Positions 1 through 5,712 of a DNA stretch of 6,024 bases are shown piece by piece. The stretch's first letter is position 1. Each line of letters begins with the position of its first letter. Source of the stretch: Rhodothermales bacterium. GTDB lineage: Bacteria; Bacteroidota; Rhodothermia; Rhodothermales; VXPQ01. A model generated the notes under the pieces. It had not been told where the DNA came from. It searched no databases and was given only the letters and a program-made list of their open reading frames with translations. The stretch spans positions 1 to 6,024 of the forward strand of contig JANQSQ010000046.1 in the NCBI GenBank assembly GCA_028283985.1, written 5' to 3'. A program made the translations under genes and the position numbers.

Positions 1-2
1 TG

Positions 3-2666
3 CCGCACTACCCCATCCCTGAGAAATTCGGCGGCGACATGGATGCCTGCCTGCGCAGCATGGTCATGGAGCGGGCCAGGGAGCGGTATCCGGAAATCAG
101 CCAGGACATTGCCGAGCGCCTCGATCATGAACTCGGGATCATCCGGGACATGGGCTATGCCGGCTACTTCCTTATCGTGCAGGATATCACGACCGCCGCC
201 CGAAAACTCGGGGTGCACGTAGGGCCGGGCCGGGGATCGGCGGCGGGAAGCGCCGTGGCGTATGCCCTCGGCATTACGAATATCGACCCCTTCAAGTACG
301 ACCTCCTCTTCGAGCGTTTTCTGAATCCGGAACGTATCTCGATGCCGGACATCGACATCGATTTCGACGACCGGGGGCGATCGAAAGTGCTCGATTATAT
401 CGTGGATAAATACGGTCGGGAGAATGTGTGCCAGATCGTCACCTTCGGAACCATGGGCGCGCGCTCGGTAATCCGGGACGTGGCCCGTGTCCTCAATATC
501 CCCCTGAACGAGGCCGACCGCATTGCGAAAATGATCCCGGAAGCGGTGGGCATGACGCTCGAAAAAGCTTCCAGGGAGGCCCCGGATTTTCGGGCGCTCA
601 AGCAACACGAAGATCCCGATATCCGCAACCTGATGCATTATGCGGAGGTGCTGGAAGGTTCGCCCCGCCATACGGGCGTGCATGCCGCCGGCGTCATCAT
701 CGCACCCGGGGATGTCAGCGAGTACGTGCCTGTAGCGGTATCCCGCAGTCAAAAGGAAGAAATCGTCACTACGCAGTACGACGGCAACAAGGTCGAGCAT
801 TTCGGGCTCCTGAAAATGGACATCCTGGGCCTCAAAACACTCACCATCCTGAACGACGCGCTGCAAATCATCGAGGAAGAATACGGCGAACGCACCGAGC
901 TGGAGGATATTCCGCTGGACGATCCGAAAACCTTCGAGCTGTTCCAGCGAGGCGACACCGCCGCCATCTTCCAGTTCGAATCCTCCGGCATGAGAGAATG
1001 GCTTCGCAGCCTGAAGCCCACCCGGCTGGAGGACATCATTGCGATGAACGCCCTCTACCGGCCGGGCCCGATGGACCTCATTCCAAGTTTCATTGCGCGC
1101 AAACACGGCAAGGAAACCATCGAGTATCCGCACGAGATGCTCGAACCTGTCCTGAAGCCCACCTACGGGCTGCCCGTATATCAGGAACAGGTGATGCAGA
1201 TAGCGCAGGTCATGGGCGGGTATTCGCTTGGGGGCGCAGATATCCTGCGGCGCGCCATGGGCAAGAAGAAGAAGGCGGAGATGGACAAGCAGCGCAGCAT
1301 TTTCGTCGAGGGCGCGGTGGCGCGGGACGTTGCGGAAAAAACCGCCCACGAGGTGTTCGATATGATGGCGAAATTTGCAGGCTACGGCTTCAACAAAAGC
1401 CATAGCGCGGCCTATTCCGTCCTGGCTTGCCAGGCCGCCTGGATCAAGGCGCATTACCCCGCCGCCTTCATGGCCGCCGTCATGACCAGCGAGCAGAACG
1501 ACACGAAAAAGCTGTCGGGCATGCTGCAGGAAGCCAAACACATGGGGCTGGACATCCTGCCCCCCTCCATCCACCGAAGCCGCAAACATTTTACCGTTTC
1601 CGAGGGCAACATCTGCTTTGGGCTCGGAGCCATCAAGGGCGTGGGCTCCGCCGCCGTCGACCATATCGTCGAGATGCGCGAGGAGCACGGCCTCTTTCGG
1701 GATTTCTTCGGTATGGTGCGGGAACTGGACCCGCACATCGTGAACAAAAAGGCGCTGGAGAGCCTCGCGCGGGCCGGCGCCCTCGACGAGCTCGAAGGAC
1801 ATCGCGCCCAACTGTTCGAAGCGATCGACCTTGTTGTCCGGTATGCGAAACAGGTGCATGGAGACCGCGCAGCCGGGCAAAACAACCTGTTCGGAACGGA
1901 CGCCGGAAACGAAACCCAGACCCCGCCTCTTCCTCCTGCGGATCGATGGAAGCGTTTCAGAATCCTGAAGGAAGAACGGGAATTGCTGGGGTTTTATGTA
2001 TCCGGGCACCCTCTCGAAGAATTCGAACCGGAAGCACGAGCTTTTGCGACCGCGAGCCTGGGCCGCATCAATGAGGAAGACCTGGCGCACAACAGCAAGC
2101 GCGATCATGCCGGGCGGAACGGCTTCGCGCGCCATAGCGCCCGGCGGCATACGTTCTTCGGTATTGTCACCAGCGTGCAACGACGCATAAACAAGTCCGG
2201 TAAACCGATGGGTTTCGCCGCCATCGAGGACTTTACCGGACAGGGCGAGGTCGTATGCTTTGCCGACGTCTATGACAAAGCGCAGAATTATCTGAACCCC
2301 GATGAAATCGTGATGGTCACCGGCGAGCCCGAACTCCGGGGAGGCAAGGTGAAAATCATCGCCCGCGACGTGCTGCCCATGTGGAAAGTGCGCGAGACGA
2401 TGGTAAAGACCATTGTACTGCGTATCGATACCGACCGCGTCCGGCAGGAAACCATCGGCGCCTTGCAGGAACTATGCGAGCAGAATCGCGGAAAGTGCGG
2501 GTTGTATTTTGATATACAGGCCGACGACCTCCCAGGCAGGACACAGCGTATACACAGCCGCTCCTGCGTGGTCGATCCGACTCCCGAACTGATGAATGGC
2601 ATGGCGCGGCTCATAGGCCGCGCCAACGTGGCAGTGGAAGGCCGAAACGGGCATGCAAGGGCATGA
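3..2666 (+). CDS. dnaE: DNA polymerase III subunit alpha, C-terminal ~887 residues (5' truncated by window edge)
   Basis: Catalytic subunit of the replicative DNA polymerase (family C), which extends DNA at the fork with the beta clamp and clamp loader. The frame is open to the left edge, and PHYPIPEKFGGDM precedes the first Met at 39, so that Met is internal. Roughly 285 N-terminal residues, including the PHP domain, lie outside the window. Visible landmarks are GPGRGSAAGS (222-251) and the palm motif MPDIDIDF (342-365), with metal-binding Asp codons at 348 and 354. The third Asp codon is at 819, in LLKMDILGLKTL. Fingers and helix-hairpin-helix segments follow, for example GYGFNKSHSAAYS near 1380. 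A beta-clamp-binding motif QNNLFG is at 1878-1895 and an OB fold spans about 2148-2380. No intein interrupts the catalytic motifs. A basic, His/Arg-rich linker (about 2085-2150) precedes the OB fold. The stop codon overlaps the start of the next gene. Identification is very secure. Confidence 0.98.
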   Translation, partial: PHYPIPEKFGGDMDACLRSMVMERARERYPEISQDIAERLDHELGIIRDMGYAGYFLIVQDITTAARKLGVHVGPGRGSAAGSAVAYALGITNIDPFKYDLLFERFLNPERISMPDIDIDFDDRGRSKVLDYIVDKYGRENVCQIVTFGTMGARSVIRDVARVLNIPLNEADRIAKMIPEAVGMTLEKASREAPDFRALKQHEDPDIRNLMHYAEVLEGSPRHTGVHAAGVIIAPGDVSEYVPVAVSRSQKEEIVTTQYDGNKVEHFGLLKMDILGLKTLTILNDALQIIEEEYGERTELEDIPLDDPKTFELFQRGDTAAIFQFESSGMREWLRSLKPTRLEDIIAMNALYRPGPMDLIPSFIARKHGKETIEYPHEMLEPVLKPTYGLPVYQEQVMQIAQVMGGYSLGGADILRRAMGKKKKAEMDKQRSIFVEGAVARDVAEKTAHEVFDMMAKFAGYGFNKSHSAAYSVLACQAAWIKAHYPAAFMAAVMTSEQNDTKKLSGMLQEAKHMGLDILPPSIHRSRKHFTVSEGNICFGLGAIKGVGSAAVDHIVEMREEHGLFRDFFGMVRELDPHIVNKKALESLARAGALDELEGHRAQLFEAIDLVVRYAKQVHGDRAAGQNNLFGTDAGNETQTPPLPPADRWKRFRILKEERELLGFYVSGHPLEEFEPEARAFATASLGRINEEDLAHNSKRDHAGRNGFARHSARRHTFFGIVTSVQRRINKSGKPMGFAAIEDFTGQGEVVCFADVYDKAQNYLNPDEIVMVTGEPELRGGKVKIIARDVLPMWKVRETMVKTIVLRIDTDRVRQETIGALQELCEQNRGKCGLYFDIQADDLPGRTQRIHSRSCVVDPTPELMNGMARLIGRANVAVEGRNGHARA

Positions 2667-3370
2667 TTCGCATTGGAATTACCACATCGTTCGAGCACGG
2701 CGAACAGCGGCTGCGACACGATTACGTATGCGCCGTGGAAGATGCGGGGGGCATTCCTCTGATTGCACCCATGGGCGGGGAGCAAACCATGCATTCCTTC
2801 GCAAACCTGCTTGACGGTTTGATCGTCACCGGGGGCCCTGCCATTACGGAGGAAATGACCGGGGAACTGCCCGGCGATATAGAAGAACCAGACCCCGTGC
2901 GCGCCTCCTCCGACACTCTGCTTCTCCGCGCTTGCCTGAGCATGCGCCGCCCTGTGCTCGGCATCTGTTACGGGATGCAACTGCTCAATGCCTTATACGG
3001 GGGCAGCATATACGCCGATGTGCAACGGGATAGGGGGGATTGCCTCGTACACAGTGACAAACGGGGAGCAAGCGACCATACCATCGAGCTGGAGAAAGGC
3101 TCGCACCTGCGCGACATACTGGGGATGCGAAGCCTCGTAGTCAACACCCGCCACATTCAGGCCGTCGCCCGTGTGGCGCCCTTTTTCCGCATAGCGGCCC
3201 GCGCGCCCGATGGGGTTGTAGAAGCCATCGAAAACGAGGACGCCACCATCCTCGGCGTACAATTTCACGCGGAAAGAATGGGAGAAATCATGCAACCTCT
3301 CTTCAAACACTTCGTAGGGCAGGCCGACCTCGCCAAGCAAAAACGGAAAGATCCGATTCATGCCGCGTAA
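2663..3370 (+). CDS. Class I glutamine amidotransferase-like hydrolase, peptidase C26 / gamma-glutamyl-GABA hydrolase-like
   Basis: Predicted 235-residue cytoplasmic enzyme with a stand-alone class I glutamine amidotransferase fold. Relatives such as PuuD hydrolyse gamma-glutamyl amide bonds; the substrate here is unknown. The N-terminus MIRIGITTS matches the first beta strand of this family, which supports the start at 2663. DGLIVTGGPA (residues 51-60) is the typical glycine loop. The nucleophile elbow is GICYGMQ, with Cys102 as likely nucleophile. GVQFHAE supplies His202 and Glu204, completing the triad. NTRHIQAV (161-168) corresponds to the family's N-x-x-H-x-Q region. Two deviations stand out: Tyr after the nucleophile, as in GuaA-type enzymes, where PuuD-type proteins usually have Arg; and HAE instead of HPE. 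ATG and the dnaE stop share ATGA, and no good Shine-Dalgarno is seen at normal spacing, so translation is probably coupled to dnaE. Family assignment is strong; exact function is not. Confidence 0.9.
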   Translation: MIRIGITTSFEHGEQRLRHDYVCAVEDAGGIPLIAPMGGEQTMHSFANLLDGLIVTGGPAITEEMTGELPGDIEEPDPVRASSDTLLLRACLSMRRPVLGICYGMQLLNALYGGSIYADVQRDRGDCLVHSDKRGASDHTIELEKGSHLRDILGMRSLVVNTRHIQAVARVAPFFRIAARAPDGVVEAIENEDATILGVQFHAERMGEIMQPLFKHFVGQADLAKQKRKDPIHAA

Positions 3371-5096
3371 CCTGCTTCGTTCCGGTTTGGTCCAGGCCTC
3401 CATAGGAGCGACCGCTGCCATTTTGCTCCTGCTTCTCGTTTCGGGCAGGCTCGCGGGGCGCACCCTGCATTTCATAGACATGCAGGAGGAAACGGATGAG
3501 CGCAGCTTTACCCTCGAACAACTCGACATGCACCCGGATGTGGTTTTCCCTTCCTGGTTCAGCGACCCGCTGGCCGAAGAAGATATCGAAGCGGATGAAG
3601 CGCTTATCCGCAACCGGCTTGTTCGCGCTTTCCGGGACTTCCTTGGCCTGTATATCCAGCGACAGGGGGAAGACGACAACTTCACGTTGCGCGTAGTGGA
3701 CAACCGGGCCGACGAACTCCTCGAAATCCATGAACTGAACCGCGAAGATTGGAAAAATCGCGCACCGGACGCTCCCTGGGACTGGGCGCTTGTCGACGAA
3801 CAACGACGGCGGCAAACGCGGGCACTCGTTGACAAATACGTGGACCGGGGCATACCCCGCAAGGCCGTTACCGTAAAATGGGGGCGCAGGAATCAGGTGA
3901 TCGAGGCCCGTATGCGGGAACTGGGGTATATCGAATACGAGGTCCGTCTGGCGAAACTGCTCGGTTTGAGCCTGCTGGCCACCGAAACGGGCACCGTAGA
4001 AACCTTCAACCGGGATGATCTCGTGTCCGCGGCAGGCGCGCGAGGCCGCTACCAGATCATGCCCTTTCTGCTGCGCCTGAACGATATCCACCGGTACCGT
4101 CTCCGCACCACGGCAGGAAATACGATCCGGGTGTACGAAGAACGGCACCCGCTCCTGACCATGGAAACCGCGTTCGCGACCATTGCAGGCTATCGCAACG
4201 CCGTCGGGCACGAAATACCCGGGCTATCGGCCTATCACTCAGGCCCCGGCAACATCTTCATGGTATACCGCACCTTTCTTGAGGAAGGCGGGGATTTCCA
4301 CACACGAGAGTCCACGGTCATGGACGCCTACATATGGGCCATCACCGACGGGTTCGACGAACTTTCCTCCAGCAGTTTCCGGACACATTCACGAGGCTAT
4401 GTGGCGTCAGCCTACGGTTCCCTGCGCGCCACAGAATCCCTTCCTGTAGATAAAGCCGCCACCCTGCAGGTGGAACGCGTACAGCTTCGCGATGGAGAAC
4501 GCATCAACCTGAGCCGCTTGCTGGAACTCCTTCCTGCCGGCGCGGACATTACGGAAACAAACGCCTACGACCGCTTCCGCGAACATAACCCGCACTTTCT
4601 GCTGCCGGAACGATCCGAGAGCCAACCGGGCGTACCGCCCGCAGGCGATGTGCAACTCGTTTCCCGCTCCGGTAGAATCCCTGTGCGCTTCTTTCTGCCG
4701 GCCGGATCGATCAAGACCCTGTTTGCGGCGGGTTTCGACGGCATCGATCCGGAAAAAACCTTCCATTTTGGGCAGGATACGTATGGCGGAGCGCCCTGGC
4801 CCTACAATAGCGCATCCGATCCATCCGATGCGTTTCCAGTTACCGTCTGGGACCGGCGGTACGACGAACTGGTGCAGGAAATCGCCCGATTCGGCTTCAC
4901 GAACGAAAACAGGGAGCGTCTTGCGGCGCTTACCGAACGTTTCGAGATACTGGCAAGGGAAGAGCCTTCGTTCTACAGAGACATGCAATTGAAAATCATC
5001 CGAACGCACCACCGCCTGTGGCATTCGGACGTGTTCGACCGGCTTGCCGCCGTGGTGCGTGCGACCGGCATATCCGAAGAAGCGGAATCGGAGTGA
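3360..5096 (+). CDS. Membrane-anchored lytic transglycosylase (SLT/MltD-like, divergent), 578 aa
   Basis: Likely peptidoglycan-cleaving enzyme facing the periplasm. A hydrophobic segment at residues 11-29, with basic residues before it, is a signal anchor or uncleaved signal peptide. Residues 40-190 form an acidic/basic helical region I do not recognise. The SLT core follows. Glu214 (codon 3999-4001) sits 12 residues before GARGRYQIMP (226-235), the spacing from catalytic Glu to the GAxG-x-x-QxMP motif in MltD-type enzymes. LSAYHSGPGN (289-298) is the counterpart of the family's A-Y-N-x-G-x-G motif, and HSRGYVASAYGSL (343-355) resembles the closing R-x-Y-V motif. Residues 360-455 have the flavour of degenerate LysM-like repeats, but I cannot confirm that. 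The C-terminal ~120 residues are unassigned. The start overlaps the upstream gene by 11 bases, with a weak SD-like GGAAAG at 3345-3350, implying co-translation. Catalytic class is probable; biological role is inferred. Confidence 0.87.
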   Translation: MPRNLLRSGLVQASIGATAAILLLLLVSGRLAGRTLHFIDMQEETDERSFTLEQLDMHPDVVFPSWFSDPLAEEDIEADEALIRNRLVRAFRDFLGLYIQRQGEDDNFTLRVVDNRADELLEIHELNREDWKNRAPDAPWDWALVDEQRRRQTRALVDKYVDRGIPRKAVTVKWGRRNQVIEARMRELGYIEYEVRLAKLLGLSLLATETGTVETFNRDDLVSAAGARGRYQIMPFLLRLNDIHRYRLRTTAGNTIRVYEERHPLLTMETAFATIAGYRNAVGHEIPGLSAYHSGPGNIFMVYRTFLEEGGDFHTRESTVMDAYIWAITDGFDELSSSSFRTHSRGYVASAYGSLRATESLPVDKAATLQVERVQLRDGERINLSRLLELLPAGADITETNAYDRFREHNPHFLLPERSESQPGVPPAGDVQLVSRSGRIPVRFFLPAGSIKTLFAAGFDGIDPEKTFHFGQDTYGGAPWPYNSASDPSDAFPVTVWDRRYDELVQEIARFGFTNENRERLAALTERFEILAREEPSFYRDMQLKIIRTHHRLWHSDVFDRLAAVVRATGISEEAESE

Positions 5097-5098
5097 CA

Positions 5099-5111
5099 GA
5101 CGCGCAGCGTC
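5099..5111 (+). other. Small hairpin between the transglycosylase and PH-domain genes
   Basis: GACGC (5099-5103), loop GCA and GCGTC (5107-5111) form a perfect 5-bp stem directly after the transglycosylase stop. No T-run follows, so it is not a convincing intrinsic terminator. It could weakly separate the upstream unit from the next gene or mean nothing. Confidence 0.25.
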
Positions 5112-5123
5112 GATACTTAGCAG

Positions 5124-5130
5124 AAAGGAG
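5124..5130 (+). promoter_or_regulatory. Shine-Dalgarno AAAGGAG for the PH-domain gene
   Basis: AAAGGAG lies 7 bases before the ATG at 5138. It fixes the start there rather than at the in-frame upstream codon at 5018, which would run deep into the transglycosylase gene and add residues unlike the family. It is much stronger than any site before the two overlapping upstream genes, suggesting this gene is translated independently. Confidence 0.85.
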
Positions 5131-5137
5131 ACTTGTT

Positions 5138-5512
5138 ATGATTGACTTCCAAAAAACGTCCGTATTTCATCTTAAACCAATCCCGGAAAAAAATGTCCGT
5201 AAGCCCATTATGGATTTTCTTCTTGAGGACGAATACATATTTGGCGCATTTAAGACGGTACGAGATCAATTAGTTTTCACTAATAAGCGTATTATCGCGG
5301 CAAACGTGCAGGGTATGACTGGCAAGAAAATAGATTATACTTCTATTCCATACAGCAAAATTCAGACTTTTTCAATAGAGACAGCAGGCACATTTGATCG
5401 TGATTGTGAATTAGAATTATATGTCAGCCCTATAGGGAAAATATCTTTTAGTATCACGCATGGGTTTAATATTGTATCTTTTAATCGAATGATAAGCCAG
5501 TATATTTTATAA
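5138..5512 (+). CDS. Bacterial PH domain protein (bPH_1 type), 124 aa
   Basis: Small soluble protein consisting almost entirely of one bacterial pleckstrin-homology-like domain. The diagnostic run is QLVFTNKRII, then GMTGKKIDYTSIPYSKI and FSIETAGTFDRDCELELYV. These match the well-known pattern of stand-alone bPH_1 proteins (V-F-T-N-K-R, T-G-K-K, S-I-P-Y, E-T-A-G-T-F-D). The length of about 124 residues is normal for the family, and no signal peptide or membrane segment is seen. Biochemical function is not established for these single-domain proteins, and I do not assign one. Base composition is unlike the neighbours: hand counting gives about 35% GC over 5161-5520, against 63% in the 60 bases at 5041-5100. 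Codon use favours A/T third positions (ATA, TTA, AAA, TTT). This suggests recent acquisition. It lies 41 bases after the transglycosylase on the same strand, so read-through from that unit is possible. Confidence 0.93.
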   Translation: MIDFQKTSVFHLKPIPEKNVRKPIMDFLLEDEYIFGAFKTVRDQLVFTNKRIIAANVQGMTGKKIDYTSIPYSKIQTFSIETAGTFDRDCELELYVSPIGKISFSITHGFNIVSFNRMISQYIL

Positions 5513-5513
5513 T
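5485..5513 (+). promoter_or_regulatory. Candidate promoter at the 3' end of the PH-domain gene
   Basis: A perfect TATAAT (5508-5513) overlaps the stop codon of the PH gene, with TCGAAT (5485-5490, 3 of 6 matches to TTGACA) 17 bases upstream. Transcription would begin near 5520 and give the TonB-family gene a leader of about 190 nt containing all the inverted repeats described here. The surroundings are AT-rich, so a chance match is quite possible. If the organism is from the Bacteroidota, its main sigma factor prefers a different -7 element. Confidence 0.3.
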
Positions 5514-5525
5514 ATCGCACATAAT

Positions 5526-5574
5526 ATGTTTGGGAATTATAACTTGAAGTGAAACCCGTCCCGCTCCCAAACAT
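5526..5574. repeat. 10-bp perfect inverted repeat with 29-bp spacer
   Basis: ATGTTTGGGA (5526-5535) and TCCCAAACAT (5565-5574) are exact reverse complements, starting 13 bases after the PH gene stop. The 29-base loop is long for an intrinsic terminator and no T-run follows. The right arm can alternatively pair within GCTCCC (5563-5568) to GGGAGC (5587-5592), so the two structures exclude one another. It could be a DNA-binding site pair, a 3' stabilising stem for the PH mRNA, or the first element of a leader for the next gene. Confidence 0.55.
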
Positions 5575-5603
5575 TCCATATCCTACGGGAGCAATTTCTG
5601 ACC

Positions 5604-5632
5604 TTGACACAACCGTCAGGGATTCCGATTAT
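5604..5632 (+). promoter_or_regulatory. Candidate sigma70-type promoter for the TonB-family gene
   Basis: TTGACA (5604-5609, perfect -35) is followed after 17 bases by GATTAT (5627-5632, 4 of 6 matches to TATAAT). The predicted start is near 5639, giving a leader of about 75 nt before the ATG at 5713 that includes two small hairpins. Position and spacing are good for this gene. The uncertainty is whether the host uses this consensus. Confidence 0.45.
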
Positions 5633-5654
5633 GTAGACCATGAATGCGAAAACC

Positions 5655-5674
5655 CCGACTGTTTGCGCAGTCGG
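5655..5674 (+). other. 7-bp hairpin in the leader of the TonB-family gene
   Basis: CCGACTG (5655-5661), loop TTTGCG and CAGTCGG (5668-5674) form a perfect stem. The flanks (AAAACC before, TCAAACC after) do not give the T-run of an intrinsic terminator. It lies within the span closed by the 9-bp inverted repeat. Confidence 0.5.
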
Positions 5675-5686
5675 TCAAACCTTAAT

Positions 5687-5700
5687 CGCTCCGCCGAGCG
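5687..5700 (+). other. 5-bp hairpin abutting the Shine-Dalgarno of the TonB-family gene
   Basis: CGCTC (5687-5691), loop CGCC and GAGCG (5696-5700) pair perfectly, with a possible extra T-G wobble at 5686/5701. The stem's last base is the first base of the Shine-Dalgarno, so the hairpin sits directly against the ribosome landing site. Confidence 0.4.
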
Positions 5701-5706
5701 GGAGGA
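5700..5706 (+). promoter_or_regulatory. Shine-Dalgarno GGGAGGA for the TonB-family gene
   Basis: GGGAGGA ends 6 bases before the ATG at 5713, near-ideal spacing, and decides the start of a gene that runs off the window. Both flanking inverted repeats overlap it, which is why its accessibility is of interest. Confidence 0.8.
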
Positions 5707-5712
5707 ATCCCT

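Larger units (their letters stand above)
5618..5712. repeat. 9-bp inverted repeat closing a possible multibranch leader structure
   Basis: AGGGATTCC (5618-5626) and GGAATCCCT (5704-5712) are exact reverse complements separated by 77 bases. The right arm ends at the base immediately before the ATG at 5713 and overlaps the 3' end of the Shine-Dalgarno. Two smaller hairpins lie inside, so a transcript covering all of it could form a closed junction that hides the ribosome binding site. A transcript starting near 5639 would lack the left arm. The pairing is visible; its use as RNA is inferred. Confidence 0.4.

Noticed and set aside
428..1405. Long + strand open frame (325 codons) inside dnaE
   Set aside because: It is a second-frame shadow of dnaE in GC-rich sequence. 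Its translation is Arg/Pro/Gly-rich with no recognisable motif, while the dnaE frame carries intact catalytic motifs.
1..2666. Intein or inserted element in dnaE
   Set aside because: The common insertion sites around the catalytic motifs read through without interruption, and no intein-like splice junction is seen.
2993..4211. Two overlapping minus-strand open frames (289 and 302 codons) across the hydrolase/transglycosylase junction
   Set aside because: They are antisense to two well-supported genes and have Ser/Arg-rich or unrecognisable translations. No ribosome binding site evidence supports them.
5018..5137. Upstream extension of the PH-domain gene to 5018
   Set aside because: It would overlap the end of the transglycosylase by 79 bases and add Arg-rich residues foreign to the family. 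A strong Shine-Dalgarno precedes 5138.
5655..5680. Intrinsic terminator before the TonB-family gene
   Set aside because: The stem is good but is followed by TCAAACC, not a T-run, and it lies within the likely leader of the next gene.
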